Shown piece by piece: positions 1-8,229 of a stretch of DNA of 53,223 bases. The notes beneath the pieces are model-generated. The model searched no databases and was not told the origin of the DNA. It was given only the letters and a program-made list of their open reading frames with translations. Numbering within the stretch: the first letter of the stretch is position 1; each line of letters starts with the position of its first letter. A program made the position numbers and the translations under genes. The DNA comes from Demequina phytophila (GTDB taxonomy: Bacteria; Actinomycetota; Actinomycetes; Actinomycetales; Demequinaceae): contig NZ_BBLW01000010.1 in NCBI RefSeq assembly GCF_000971135.1, positions 1 through 53,223 of the forward strand, written 5' to 3'.

Positions 1-1340
1 TGTGCGGCCGGCGCGGGCGCGGCTTCGGGCGCCGTCGGGGTGGAGGCGCGAGTCGGGGCAGGGGCGCGAGTCGGGGTGGGGGCCGGCGCGGATGCGGCCG
101 GGGCGGCAGCTGGAGCAGCGGCGGGCACGCTCGCGGCCGGGGTGGGCACGCTCGCAGCCGGTGCAGGCGAAGGCGCAGGCGCCGCCACGGGAGCCTCCGC
201 GCGCACCGCCGGCGACGCGGGCATCGCGGGTGCCGCCCCCGGGTCCGAGGCGAGCAGCCGTGCGCACAGCAGCTCGAGGTGGAGGCGCGGCGACGTGGCG
301 CCGATCATGTGCGTGAGGGCGTCGTTCACCAGGTCCGCGGCACCGGACGCGCGCGCGAGCCCGAGGCGACGCGACTGATCGCGCATGCGCGTGGCCTGGT
401 CCTCCGGCATCGCGCCGAGCGCCCGCGCGCCCGCGTCGCCGGCCGCGCAGAGGATGAGCAGGTCGCGGAGGCGCTCGAGCAGGTCCTCGACGAACCGCCG
501 CGGCTCGTGACCGGTCGACATCACGCGCTCCACCACGTCGAACAGCGACGCGCCGTCCGCGGCGGCGATCGCGTCGACCGCATCATCGAGCAACGTCGCG
601 TCGGTGAAGCCCAGCAGCGCGATCGCGCGGTCGTAGGTCACGCCGGAGTCGTCGGAGCCCGCCATGAGCTGGTCGAGCACGGACAGGGTGTCGCGCACCG
701 AACCGCCGCCGGCGCGCACCACCAGGTCGAGCACGCCGCCCGCGACCGTCACGCCCTCCGCCTCGCACAGCGTCTGCAGGTACGCGCTGAGCACCGGCGG
801 CGGCACCAGGCGGAAGGGGTAGTGGTGCGTGCGGGACCGGATGGTGCCGATCACCTTCTCCGGCTCCGTGGTCGCGAAGATGAAGCGCACGTGCGGCGGC
901 GGCTCCTCCACCAGCTTGAGCAGCGCGTTGAATCCCTGGGTGGTGACCATGTGGGCCTCGTCCAGGATGAAGATCTTGTAGCGATCGCGCGCGGGTGCGA
1001 ACGCCGCGCGCTCGCGCAGCTCGCGGGCATCGTCGACGCCGTTGTGCGACGCGGCGTCGATCTCCACCACGTCCACCGAGCCTGCGCCGCCCCGCGCGAG
1101 CTCGACGCACGACGGGCACGTCCCGCAGGGCGTGTCCGTGGGTCCCTCGACGCAGTTGAGGCAGCGGGCGAGGATGCGGGCGGAGGTGGTCTTGCCGCAG
1201 CCGCGCGGTCCCGAGAACAGGTAGGCATGGTTGACGCGGTCCGCGCGCAGCGCCTGCATCAGCGGGGTGGTGACATGCTCCTGACCCACCACGTCCGCGA
1301 AGGCGTCGGGACGGTAGCGGCGGTACAGAGCGGTGGTCAC
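1..1340 (-). CDS. dnaX: DNA polymerase III subunit gamma/tau (5' part; gene continues beyond the window)
   Basis: Clamp-loader ATPase of the replicase. Read from a GTG at 1340 on the minus strand, the protein begins VTTALYRRYRP and shows a Walker A box (GPRGCGKTT), a four-cysteine zinc module (CLNC then CGTCPSC), the DEAH-type Walker B (ILDEAHM) and the sensor segment ATTEPEKVIGTIRSR, all in the order expected of DnaX domains I-III. The last part inside the window becomes very rich in Ala and Pro, typical of the linker after domain III in actinobacterial tau proteins. The frame is still open at base 1, so the C-terminus is missing. A -10 box TAGAGT lies 7 nt before the GTG with no Shine-Dalgarno, so the mRNA is probably leaderless. 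The small SRP RNA gene lies just upstream on the same strand, a usual actinobacterial neighbour. Confidence 0.95.
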   Translation of the reverse strand, partial: MTTALYRRYRPDAFADVVGQEHVTTPLMQALRADRVNHAYLFSGPRGCGKTTSARILARCLNCVEGPTDTPCGTCPSCVELARGGAGSVDVVEIDAASHNGVDDARELRERAAFAPARDRYKIFILDEAHMVTTQGFNALLKLVEEPPPHVRFIFATTEPEKVIGTIRSRTHHYPFRLVPPPVLSAYLQTLCEAEGVTVAGGVLDLVVRAGGGSVRDTLSVLDQLMAGSDDSGVTYDRAIALLGFTDATLLDDAVDAIAAADGASLFDVVERVMSTGHEPRRFVEDLLERLRDLLILCAAGDAGARALGAMPEDQATRMRDQSRRLGLARASGAADLVNDALTHMIGATSPRLHLELLCARLLASDPGAAPAMPASPAVRAEAPVAAPAPSPAPAASVPTPAASVPAAAPAAAPAASAPAPTPTRAPAPTRASTPTAPEAAPAPAA

Positions 1341-1347
1341 GGGTACG

Positions 1348-1353
1348 ACTCTA
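1348..1353 (-). promoter_or_regulatory. -10 box of leaderless dnaX promoter
   Basis: TAGAGT on the minus strand ends 7 nt before the dnaX GTG, which would put the transcription start at or next to the start codon. No purine-rich ribosome binding site is present. Confidence 0.55.
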
Positions 1354-1410
1354 GTGGGGGCCTCCGACACGGGGGACTGCGTCGTCCACAGGGCGGGCCC
1401 GGGCATGAAA

Positions 1411-1500
1411 GGACCCCCCACGCACCCGACAGAGCCCGCTTACCCTTGCTTCATTCCTGACCTGGGGGAGTTGGGCGAGGTATCGCCACGTGGAGGGTCG
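1411..1500 (-). ncRNA. ffs: Small bacterial signal recognition particle RNA (4.5S-type)
   Basis: The minus strand contains the SRP RNA core CAGGTCAGGAATGAAGCA, i.e. the GGAA tetraloop flanked by the asymmetric-loop sequences that bind Ffh. The ends pair: GACCCTCCACG (1499-1489) with CGTGGGGGGTC (1422-1412), 11 bp with one G-U. Length of about 90 nt fits the short bacterial type. A -10 box TACACT (1512-1507) sits 6-7 nt upstream of the predicted 5' end. Location between tRNA-Ser and dnaX matches other actinobacteria. End points are good to a few bases. Confidence 0.88.
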
Positions 1501-1506
1501 CCGACC

Positions 1507-1512
1507 AGTGTA
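1507..1512 (-). promoter_or_regulatory. -10 box of the SRP RNA gene
   Basis: TACACT on the minus strand, followed 6-7 nt later by the base-paired 5' end of the RNA. The upstream region contains a GGGACGATGC copy (1533-1524) rather than a clear -35. Confidence 0.5.
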
Positions 1513-1572
1513 GCCCGGCCCGCGCATCGTCCCGTTCCGCGGAGGCGTTTCGACGCACCCCCTCGACACGTG

Positions 1573-1578
1573 TACCAT
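1573..1578 (+). promoter_or_regulatory. -10 box of tRNA-Ser(GGA)
   Basis: TACCAT lies 10 nt before the mature tRNA 5' end. TTCGAC at 1549-1554, 18 nt upstream, is a possible -35. Confidence 0.4.
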
Positions 1579-1588
1579 TGCCGGGCCT

Positions 1589-1676
1589 GGAGGATTCGCC
1601 TAGTGGCCTATGGCGCACGCTTGGAAAGCGTGTTGGGTGCAAGCCCTCGGGGGTTCGAATCCCCCATCCTCCGCCA
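1589..1676 (+). tRNA. tRNA-Ser, anticodon GGA
   Basis: 88 nt type II tRNA with a long variable arm. The acceptor stem pairs GGAGGAT with ATCCTCC, the anticodon stem-loop is CACGC-TTGGAAA-GCGTG with anticodon GGA (reads UCC/UCU), the T-arm contains GGTTCGAATCCC, and the 3' CCA is encoded. Confidence 0.97.
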
Positions 1677-1697
1677 GTTGTCCTGATCCGTGACGGG

Positions 1698-2387
1698 ATG
1701 GTGCCTGTGACCGAGCGACCGAACGCCCGTCCGGACGCCCGCCGCGCCAAGGTGCGCCGCCACCGCCGCGAACGCCAGATCATCGTGTTCGGCGTGCTGC
1801 TGGTCCTCGTGGCCTTCGCCGGCGTGTTCGCCGCGGGCGTCTACCGGGGCGACGTCGAGGGACCGTTCTCGCAGGCGTTCGTGACGCCCGCCGGCGCCTT
1901 CGAGAGCGACGTCACGCTGGTGTGCCCGCCGGCGAGCAGCACGCAGGTCAAGCACTCCAACGTGGGCGTCCGCGTGCTCAACGGCACGGACACCAACGGG
2001 CTCGCGGGTGCGGTCGCCGACGACCTCGAGTCCCGCTACTTCGTGGTGGTGAGCACCGAGAACTGGGGTCGCACCTACGGCGACTACGTGCGCCTCTACT
2101 TCGGCCCCGACGGCGTGCGCCAGGCCTACACCGTCGCGCTGAACTTCGACGGCGAGGTCGACATGGTCCTCGACAATCGCGAGGGCACCCTCGTCGACGT
2201 CATCCTCGGCGCCGGCTTCGCCGAGGACGGGACGCTGCGGTCGACGCTCGACCCCGAGCTCGACACGGACGCCGTGCTCTCCGCGAACGCCGAGTGCCTG
2301 CCGGTCTCGCTCGTGACGCCCGAGCCGGCACCGCGCACGCTGCCGGACAACCCTGTCGACAAGAAGAAGAACAAGAAGAACGCGTAG
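1698..2387 (+). CDS. Membrane-anchored LytR C-terminal (LytR_C) domain protein
   Basis: 229 residues. A basic N-terminus (about residues 1-25) is followed by one transmembrane segment (IIVFGVLLVLVAFAGVFAA, about 27-47) and an exported domain containing VGVRVLNGTDTNGLAGAVADDL, the signature of the LytR_C family found at the end of LytR-CpsA-Psr proteins and alone in actinobacteria. The catalytic LCP domain itself is absent, so a cell-envelope role is inferred from the domain only. The end is very basic (KKKNKKNA). Start ATG 1698 is chosen; a GTG at 1707 is equally possible, and neither has a strong ribosome site. The gene starts 21 nt after tRNA-Ser and is followed by a strong hairpin shared with the convergent arabinofuranosidase gene. 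Confidence 0.75.
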   Translation: MVPVTERPNARPDARRAKVRRHRRERQIIVFGVLLVLVAFAGVFAAGVYRGDVEGPFSQAFVTPAGAFESDVTLVCPPASSTQVKHSNVGVRVLNGTDTNGLAGAVADDLESRYFVVVSTENWGRTYGDYVRLYFGPDGVRQAYTVALNFDGEVDMVLDNREGTLVDVILGAGFAEDGTLRSTLDPELDTDAVLSANAECLPVSLVTPEPAPRTLPDNPVDKKKNKKNA

Positions 2388-2418
2388 GCGTCGCGGCCGC
2401 GCGCACGCCGAGAACGAG

Positions 2419-2460
2419 CCGGCCCCTGCACCGTCCCTCGAGGGACGATGCAGGGGCCGG
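2419..2460. terminator. Bidirectional hairpin between convergent genes, built around the GGGACGATGC motif
   Basis: A 42-nt near-perfect palindrome: arms CCGGCCCCTGCA and TGCAGGGGCCGG enclose CGTCCC-TCGA-GGGACG, with a single mismatch. It separates the LytR_C gene (plus) from the GH51 gene (minus), so it can serve both. There is no T-run, usual for GC-rich actinobacteria. One arm contains GGGACGATGC (2442-2451); the opposite arm differs by one base. Confidence 0.7.
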
Positions 2461-2474
2461 GTTCGTCGAGGCGG

Positions 2475-3974
2475 TTACGCGAGCGTGCCGTGGAACGCGG
2501 TCCACGACTCGGGTGCGAGGCGCAGGGTGATGACGCCGTCGCCGTGCTCGACGGGGAGGGCGTCGACCATGCCGTACGCCTCGGCCGCCGCCTGCTCCTC
2601 GCGCGGGCCCTCGTGGTCGGCGAGAACGGCGGTGCCGCCGTCGAGACGAGCGGTCGCGCCCGGGTGGCGCAGGGTCACCGTCCGCTCCTCGGCGGTGCGG
2701 TTGGTGACGAACAGCGCGAGGGCGCCGGTGGCGGTGTCCACCGTCGCAGCCGCGGTGACGGCGGGCACGTCGCCGTGCTTGGCGGTGGCGAAGGAGGGAG
2801 CGTCGACCTGGACCTGCAGCGCCTCGCCCTGCGCGAGCCGCGCGGCGGTGGCGAACGGGTGGAACGTGGTCTGCCGCCATGCCGCGCCGCCGGGCTCGGT
2901 CATGATGGGCGCGATCACGTTGACCAGCTGTGCGAGGCAGCCCACCGCGACCCGGTCGGCGTGTGCGAGGAGCGAGATGATGAGGTCGCCCACCACCACC
3001 GCGTCCAGGCCCGAGTAGCGGTCCTCGATGATGCGCGGGGCGTCGCGCTGGACGGGAAGGTTGGCCTCGCCGGGGAAGCGGGAGACCAGGTACCAGACGT
3101 TCCACTCGTCGAACGAGATGGTGATCTCCTTGTCCGAGCGGCGCTGTGCGCCGATCGCGTCCGCGGAGGCCGCGACCCGCTCGATGAACGTCGACATCGC
3201 GGTGCCGGAGCCCAGGAAGGACGCGCGGTCCCCGTCGAGCTCCTCGTAGTACGCGTGCATGGAGATGTGGTCGACCACGTCGTAGCAGTAGGACAGCACG
3301 GTGCGCTCCCACTCGCCGAACGTCTCCATCATCATCGAGCTCGAGCCGCACGCGACCAGCTCGATCGATGGGTCCACCTGACGCATCGCGCGGCCGGTGG
3401 CGGCGGCGAGCTTGCCGTACTCGTGGGCGTCCTTGTGGCCGATCTGCCACGGACCGTCCATCTCGTTGCCCAGGCACCACAGCTTCACGCCGTAGGGCTT
3501 CTCGCGGCCGTTCGCGATGCGCATGTCGGCCCACCTGGTGCCCGCCTCGCCGTTGCAGTACTCGAGCAGCGCGACGGCCGCGTCGATGCCGCGGGTGCCG
3601 AGGTTGACGGCCATCATCGGCTCGATGCCCTCACGCTCGCAGTACTGCAGGAACTCGTCGGTGCCGACGGTGTTGGGTTCGACGGTGCGCCACGCGAGGT
3701 CGAGGAACGGCTTGCGGGCCTCGACCGGGCCCACGCCGTCCTCCCACGTGTAGTTCGACACGAAGTTGCCGCCGGGGTAGCGCAGCATCGTGACCCCGAG
3801 CTCCTTGGTCAGGTCGGCGACGTCGCGGCGGAAGCCGTGCTCGTCGGCCGTCGTGTGGCCGGGCTCGTAGATGCCGGTGTAGACGCAGCGGCCCAGGTGC
3901 TCCACGAACGAGCCGAAGACGCGCCGGTCCACGGGGCCGACGCGGAAGTCGGGATGCAGGGTGATGGTGGTCAT
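2475..3974 (-). CDS. abfA: Alpha-L-arabinofuranosidase, GH51
   Basis: 499 residues, normal for the short intracellular GH51 type, with no signal peptide. GH51 enzymes release terminal arabinofuranose from arabinan and arabinoxylan oligosaccharides with retention. GNEMDGPWQ carries the acid/base Glu (about E171) and FDEWNVWY the nucleophile Glu (about E290). Further family landmarks are the N-terminal RRVFGSFVEHLGRCVYTGIYEPGH and RYPGGNF. The start ATG at 3974 is preceded by AGGAG. It lies 49 bp downstream of the GH43 gene on the same strand, so it is probably the last gene of a GH27-GH43-GH51 operon. The spacer between them holds a GGGACGATGC copy. Confidence 0.93.
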   Translation of the reverse strand: MTTITLHPDFRVGPVDRRVFGSFVEHLGRCVYTGIYEPGHTTADEHGFRRDVADLTKELGVTMLRYPGGNFVSNYTWEDGVGPVEARKPFLDLAWRTVEPNTVGTDEFLQYCEREGIEPMMAVNLGTRGIDAAVALLEYCNGEAGTRWADMRIANGREKPYGVKLWCLGNEMDGPWQIGHKDAHEYGKLAAATGRAMRQVDPSIELVACGSSSMMMETFGEWERTVLSYCYDVVDHISMHAYYEELDGDRASFLGSGTAMSTFIERVAASADAIGAQRRSDKEITISFDEWNVWYLVSRFPGEANLPVQRDAPRIIEDRYSGLDAVVVGDLIISLLAHADRVAVGCLAQLVNVIAPIMTEPGGAAWRQTTFHPFATAARLAQGEALQVQVDAPSFATAKHGDVPAVTAAATVDTATGALALFVTNRTAEERTVTLRHPGATARLDGGTAVLADHEGPREEQAAAEAYGMVDALPVEHGDGVITLRLAPESWTAFHGTLA

Positions 3975-4023
3975 GCGGGTGTGCTCCTCGTTGAGTAGGG
4001 ACGATGCGGGGTGTCGGGGGGCC

Positions 4024-5076
4024 TCAGCCGGCCAGCTCCTCGGCGGTCCAGGCGACGGGCCAGCCGTCCTCGGTCCAGCCGAGCTCGCGGATGGCGAGCT
4101 GGAAGTCGCCGCCCAGGTCCTCGTCGTAGTAGTGGAAGGCCAGGTAACCGTCCGAGTATGACTGGCCGCCGGGGCCGATCATGGTGCCGCGCGTGGACAG
4201 CAGCTCGTCTCCACCGTCGTAGCGCATGTCGTTGCCGAAGCTGTCGAGGTAGGGGCCGGTGATCTCGGTGGCGCGGCCGACCGCGATCGAGTACGTGGAG
4301 TCCGTGCCCTGGCAGCAGCTGTCCCGCGAGACGAACAGGTAGTAGTAGCCGTCGCGGTACGCGAGGTACGGCGCCTCGATCGCGTTGGTCGCGTTGTTGC
4401 GCGTCGCGATGGTGGTGGGTTCCGCGTCCGGGGCGGGCAGGCCGCTGGGCCACTCGAGCTCGATCAGCTGGATGCCGCCCCAGAACGATCCGAAGCTCAT
4501 CCACGGCGTGCCGTCCTCGTCCGTGAGCACGCCGGCGTCGATCGCGTTGTAGTTCGTCTCGCCGGGAGCCGAGCGCCACACCATCCCCTGGTCCGTCCAC
4601 CCGTAGTCGGGGCTGTCGACGTCGAGCGTGGGGGAGGTCATGAGCCCGATCACGGAGCCGTTCGTGCCGAATGTCGAGGCCGCGTAGTAGAGGTACCAGG
4701 TGCCGTCGTGCTCCACGAGCTCGGGCGCCCAGAAGTTCTGCACCCCGGTCACCTCGTCGTAGACCCAGGCCACGTCCTCGGGCTTGTCCCACGCGGTGCC
4801 GACGTACTCCCACGTGGCGCCCTCGTCGCTCGAGCGACGGATCTGCGGAGAACCGAACCCCTTCTGGATGTCGCCGGTCGAGTACACGTACCAGTCCTCG
4901 CCGTCGTCGCCCACGACCAGCGCGGGGTCGTGCGTGTGGATGTCGCCGCCGAGCTCGAGGGCCGTGGCCGCGACCACGTCCTCGCTCCACGGGCTCCAGA
5001 CCACCACGCCCGCCGCCGCGGCCAGCACGGCGGCGCCCGTGACGGCGCCCATGATCAGCGGCTTGCGTGCGCTCAT
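4024..5076 (-). CDS. Exported or membrane-anchored GH43 arabinanase-like enzyme
   Basis: 350 residues. Positively charged start, then a hydrophobic segment (about residues 8-28, IMGAVTGAAVLAAAAGVVVW): signal peptide or anchor, so the enzyme acts outside the membrane. The five-bladed propeller of family GH43 is shown by HDPALV (general base Asp), NAIDAGV (pKa-modulating Asp) and AIEAPYLAYRDGYYYLF (acid Glu). SFGSFWGGIQ and SDGYLAFHYYD resemble endo-1,5-alpha-L-arabinanases. Start ATG 5076 overlaps the upstream GH27 stop by ATGA, so translation is coupled. Endo- versus exo-activity cannot be decided by eye. Confidence 0.85.
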   Translation of the reverse strand: MSARKPLIMGAVTGAAVLAAAAGVVVWSPWSEDVVAATALELGGDIHTHDPALVVGDDGEDWYVYSTGDIQKGFGSPQIRRSSDEGATWEYVGTAWDKPEDVAWVYDEVTGVQNFWAPELVEHDGTWYLYYAASTFGTNGSVIGLMTSPTLDVDSPDYGWTDQGMVWRSAPGETNYNAIDAGVLTDEDGTPWMSFGSFWGGIQLIELEWPSGLPAPDAEPTTIATRNNATNAIEAPYLAYRDGYYYLFVSRDSCCQGTDSTYSIAVGRATEITGPYLDSFGNDMRYDGGDELLSTRGTMIGPGGQSYSDGYLAFHYYDEDLGGDFQLAIRELGWTEDGWPVAWTAEELAG

Positions 5077-6356
5077 GCGACCGCGTCCAGAGCCACCCAC
5101 GCGACGCCGTGCGCGGGCACGGTCGCGGTGAGCTCGTCGCCGTCGACGCCCGTCGACTGGCCCGCCCAGAGATCCGTCACCTCGACCCGGGCGTGGCCGA
5201 TCCCGAGGAGCGAGGCGAGGGCGACCCGAGCATCGTGCCCCTGCTCGCCGGTCCAGAAGATCGCGGCGTACGTCCGCTCGGAGGCGGTCGCGCGCGCCGA
5301 CCACACGATCAGCTCGCCGCCCTCGAGGGGCTCGCGCAGCAGCTCGCGTCCGTCGGTGGAGCCCTGGAGGACCTCGGCGATGGCGGGCGCCGCCAGCAGG
5401 TCGAGGGTCTCGGTGGTGCTGGTGGGGAGGTCTCCGCCGACCATGAGCGGCGAGCGTCCCATGCACCACAGGCTCAGCATGGTGCGCTGCTCGTCGTCGG
5501 TGAGGCGGCAGTCGCGGGGCTCGCCTCGCTCGGCGCGGATGCCGATGCGACCGAGCGGGAGCATGTCCGCGTCGGCCCAGCCGCCGGGCTGCTGGAACGG
5601 CGCCCACCGGGCGAGGCGAGCGAACTGCGCGTGCACGTCGTCCCAGCGGTCCCAGAGGTCGTCGGAGATGCGCCACATCTGCGCGTGGTCGCGCAGGTGG
5701 TCGACGTGCGCGGTGGACAGCTGGGTGCCGGGGGACAGCGACAGCGCGATGTCGCGCCCCGAGCGCTCGATCGCGAGCGCGTAGGCGGCGATCTCGCGGT
5801 CGTAGTACGGCGCCTGCATGTCGTCGGCCTTGATGAAGTCGACGCCCCACGCGGCGAACTGGGCGACCTGGGCGTCGTAATACGCCTGCGCCCCGGGGTG
5901 ATCGTGGTTCAGCCCGTAGTTGTCGGGGTTCCATGCGCACACGTGGTCGAGGTCGGCGACCTGCGCAGCGGTGTAGTCGGTACCGAGCACCGGCAGGTCG
6001 AGCGCGACCGCGCGGCGCGGGATGCCGCGCATGATGTGGAGACCGAACTTGAGGCCCAGCGCGTGCACCTGCGCCGCGAGCGGCCCGAATCCGGCGCCGT
6101 CCGCGGCGGACGGGAAGCGGTTCGGGGCGGGCATCTGGCGACCGAAGGCGTCGAGCTCGAGCGGCGCGCCCTCGTTGTAGCCATGCGACCGGGCGGTCGG
6201 GTCGTACCAGGCGATGTCCACCACCACGGTGTCCCATCCGGCCGGTAGCAGGCGCTCTGCCATGACGCGCGCGTTGGCGAGGACCTCGTCCTCCGTCACC
6301 GTGGTGCCGTAGCTGTCCCAGCTGTTCCAGCCCATGGGGGGTGTGGTGGCGAGCAT
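5073..6356 (-). CDS. GH27 glycosidase (alpha-galactosidase / beta-L-arabinopyranosidase type)
   Basis: 427 residues from ATG 6356, chosen because AGAGG lies 7 nt upstream and the protein then begins MLATTPPMGWNSWDSYG, the usual GH27 N-terminus; an ATG at 6371 is an alternative. Further GH27 features: GWDTVVVDIAWYD, GVDFIKADDM (nucleophile Asp region), MWRISDDLWDRW (acid/base Asp region) and GGWADADMLPLG. No signal peptide is visible. GH27 covers alpha-galactosidases and beta-L-arabinopyranosidases; with GH51 and GH43 partners in one operon the arabinose activity is attractive, but this is inference. First gene of the minus-strand arabinan operon, with a LacI-type operator just upstream. Confidence 0.85.
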   Translation of the reverse strand: MLATTPPMGWNSWDSYGTTVTEDEVLANARVMAERLLPAGWDTVVVDIAWYDPTARSHGYNEGAPLELDAFGRQMPAPNRFPSAADGAGFGPLAAQVHALGLKFGLHIMRGIPRRAVALDLPVLGTDYTAAQVADLDHVCAWNPDNYGLNHDHPGAQAYYDAQVAQFAAWGVDFIKADDMQAPYYDREIAAYALAIERSGRDIALSLSPGTQLSTAHVDHLRDHAQMWRISDDLWDRWDDVHAQFARLARWAPFQQPGGWADADMLPLGRIGIRAERGEPRDCRLTDDEQRTMLSLWCMGRSPLMVGGDLPTSTTETLDLLAAPAIAEVLQGSTDGRELLREPLEGGELIVWSARATASERTYAAIFWTGEQGHDARVALASLLGIGHARVEVTDLWAGQSTGVDGDELTATVPAHGVAWVALDAVA

Positions 6357-6373
6357 TCCGAGGCCTCTCATGT

Positions 6374-6387
6374 CTACATCGTTGTAA
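6374..6387 (-). promoter_or_regulatory. LacI-family operator upstream of GH27 (site 1)
   Basis: Minus strand TTACAACGATGTAG, a palindrome around a central CG as LacI-family proteins bind. It shares TTACAACGATG with site 2 (6598-6611) and TTACA-CGATG with site 3 (13531-13544). It lies just downstream of a possible promoter TTGACG (6421-6416) - 18 bp - CACGAT (6397-6392), a repressing position. Confidence 0.7.
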
Positions 6388-6568
6388 CGCAATCGTGCCC
6401 AGGTGGGCCCTCGCGCGTCAACTCGACCCTCCCATGATCGGGTCCCGGGCGCCCTTCCCCGAGGTCCCGGAAAAGCACCCAAAACGCCCATGCGAGCCGA
6501 TCCGAGCATCGTCATCCCTGCTAATCAGCCGATATGGCGAGGTGTTTCGGAATTGTGACCTCGCCGAC

Positions 6569-6598
6569 TTGACCCGGGGGCCCGCCGCGTGTCATGGT
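6569..6598 (+). promoter_or_regulatory. Possible promoter of the arabino-oligosaccharide ABC operon
   Basis: TTGACC at 6569-6574 followed after 18 bp by CATGGT (6593-6598). The -10 is weak, but the operator abuts it and the spacing mirrors the divergent GH27 promoter. Confidence 0.35.
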
Positions 6599-6611
6599 TC
6601 CATCGTTGTAA
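6598..6611 (-). promoter_or_regulatory. LacI-family operator upstream of the ABC operon (site 2)
   Basis: Minus strand TTACAACGATGGAA, 11 of 14 bases identical in a block with site 1. It lies about 135 bp before the binding-protein start and abuts a possible -10. Confidence 0.7.
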
Positions 6612-6745
6612 AGAAGCCGGCACGGGGTCGGCTTCAGAGCCTGGGGTCAAGGACGACCAGGATGCGACACTGAGACCCCGACAAGGGGAGACGTGTCTCA
6701 TCGGGAGCGACCTCACTCTTCAACGACGAACAGGGAGGCAGGCAG

Positions 6746-8158
6746 ATGCGAAAGATGAAGACCGCGGCATTCGCGGCAACCGTGGTGGGCGCGCTGACGC
6801 TCGCCGCGTGCAGCTCGGGCGGTTCGAGCGACAATGCGAGCGAGGAGCCGGACACCTCCGGCGGCACCGCGGCCAACGAGCTCACGTTCATGTTCCGCGG
6901 CGGCGACTACGACAAGCTCGCCTACGAGACCGCGATCGACGCCTTCGAGGCGGAGACCGGCGCCAAGGTGAAGATGATCATCACCGACGCGGACCAGTAC
7001 GCGACCAAGCTGCAGGCGGCCATCGCCGGCAACAAGGTCCCCGACGTGTTCTACATCGAGCCCGGCAAGATGATGGGCTACGTGTACGCGGGCGTGCTCG
7101 CCGACCTGACCGACTACGTCGACCAGGCCACCATCGACAACATCTGGGACTTCGGCACGCAGGCCTACCGCTTCAACACGGAGACCGGCGCGCGCGGCCA
7201 GGACGGCGACCCGCTGTACGGCCTGCCCAAGGACGTCGGCCCGTTCGGCTTCGGCTACAACACGGTCCTGTTCGACAAGCTCGGCCTCGAGCACCCGTCC
7301 GCAGACGAGCCGCTCACGTTCGACGAGTTCGTGGCGCTCGCCAAGGACCTCACCGTCGACATGGACGGCGACGGCGAGCTCGACCACTGGGGCACCGGCC
7401 TCAACGTCACCTGGAACTCGCAGGCGTTCATCTGGGGCGCCGGCGCGGACTGGATCTCCGAGGACCAGAAGACCGTCACGGTCGACACCCCGGAGTTCGC
7501 CGACGCGCTGCAGTGGTTCGCGGACCTCGGCCTCGTCGAGGGCGTGACCCCGTCCGCCGAGCAGGCGCAGACGCTCGACACGTACCAGCGCTGGATGGCC
7601 GGCGAGATCGGCTTCTTCCCGGTCGCACCGTGGGACATCGCGACCTACAACGAGAAGGCCGCCGCCGACCCGGAGAACTTCGGCTACGACGTCATCCCCT
7701 ACCCCGTCGCGAACGAGGGTGACGACTGGTCGACGTGGCTCGGCTCGCTCGGCATCGCCGTCTCGGAGAACTCGGCCAACAAGGAGCTCGCGGCCCAGCT
7801 CGCGACCTACCTGTCGACCGACCTCGAGGCGCAGAAGATCCTCGCCGAGAACAAGGTGCAGATCCCGAACCTGATCGACTACGCCACCGGCGAGTGGATC
7901 GAGACGGACGCGCCGGCCGCCGGCTGGCCCGCCAACACCAAGATCTTCCTCGAGATCGCGGAGTCGAAGGGTCGCCCGCTGCCCGGCATCTGGACCTACA
8001 CGCCGGAGTGGTACGACAACTTCTGGATCGGCATCGAGAACGTCGTCGACAACGGCTCGCAGACCGCGGCGGACTTCCTCGCGGCCAAGCAGCCCGAGAT
8101 GCAGATGCTTCTCGACCAGTCGTGGGTCAGCGCCGACCAGGCGAAGGCTCAGGGCTAA
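6746..8158 (+). CDS. ABC transporter sugar-binding lipoprotein (CUT1 type)
   Basis: 470 residues. Signal peptide with lipobox LTLAAC; the Cys near residue 22 becomes the lipidated N-terminus, so the protein is anchored outside the membrane. The mature part has the fold-typical pattern of family 1 extracellular solute-binding proteins (FEAETGAKVKMIITDADQYATKLQAAIAGNKVPDVFYIEPGKM). ATG 6746 follows GGGAGG; ATG 6755 is possible but less likely. It leads an operon with two MalFG-type permeases and a GH43 enzyme, so arabino-oligosaccharides are the likely cargo (inference). No ATPase is encoded here, so the complex probably uses a shared MsiK-type ATPase, as actinobacterial CUT1 systems often do. 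Confidence 0.92.
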   Translation: MRKMKTAAFAATVVGALTLAACSSGGSSDNASEEPDTSGGTAANELTFMFRGGDYDKLAYETAIDAFEAETGAKVKMIITDADQYATKLQAAIAGNKVPDVFYIEPGKMMGYVYAGVLADLTDYVDQATIDNIWDFGTQAYRFNTETGARGQDGDPLYGLPKDVGPFGFGYNTVLFDKLGLEHPSADEPLTFDEFVALAKDLTVDMDGDGELDHWGTGLNVTWNSQAFIWGAGADWISEDQKTVTVDTPEFADALQWFADLGLVEGVTPSAEQAQTLDTYQRWMAGEIGFFPVAPWDIATYNEKAAADPENFGYDVIPYPVANEGDDWSTWLGSLGIAVSENSANKELAAQLATYLSTDLEAQKILAENKVQIPNLIDYATGEWIETDAPAAGWPANTKIFLEIAESKGRPLPGIWTYTPEWYDNFWIGIENVVDNGSQTAADFLAAKQPEMQMLLDQSWVSADQAKAQG

Positions 8159-8175
8159 CCAGCACGAAGCCGGGC

Positions 8176-8203
8176 GGGGGCCGGCGCGCGAGCGCCGGCC
8201 CCC
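8176..8203 (+). terminator. Perfect 12-bp intercistronic hairpin with GCGA loop
   Basis: GGGGGCCGGCGC, then the GNRA-type loop GCGA, then GCGCCGGCCCCC. It sits 17 nt after the binding-protein stop and before the first permease. In binding-protein operons such a hairpin usually stabilises the upstream message or stops part of the transcripts, giving more binding protein than permease. Confidence 0.75.
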
Positions 8204-8229
8204 TGTCCCGGTAGAGAGAGGAACCGATC

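Larger units (their letters stand above)
6357..6745. other. Divergent promoter region of the arabinan operons
   Basis: 389 bp without a gene between the GH27 gene (minus) and the sugar-binding protein gene (plus). It holds two matching LacI-type operators, one near each end, a possible promoter before each, and one GCATCGTC octamer at 6506. I see no further structure in the middle. Confidence 0.7.
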
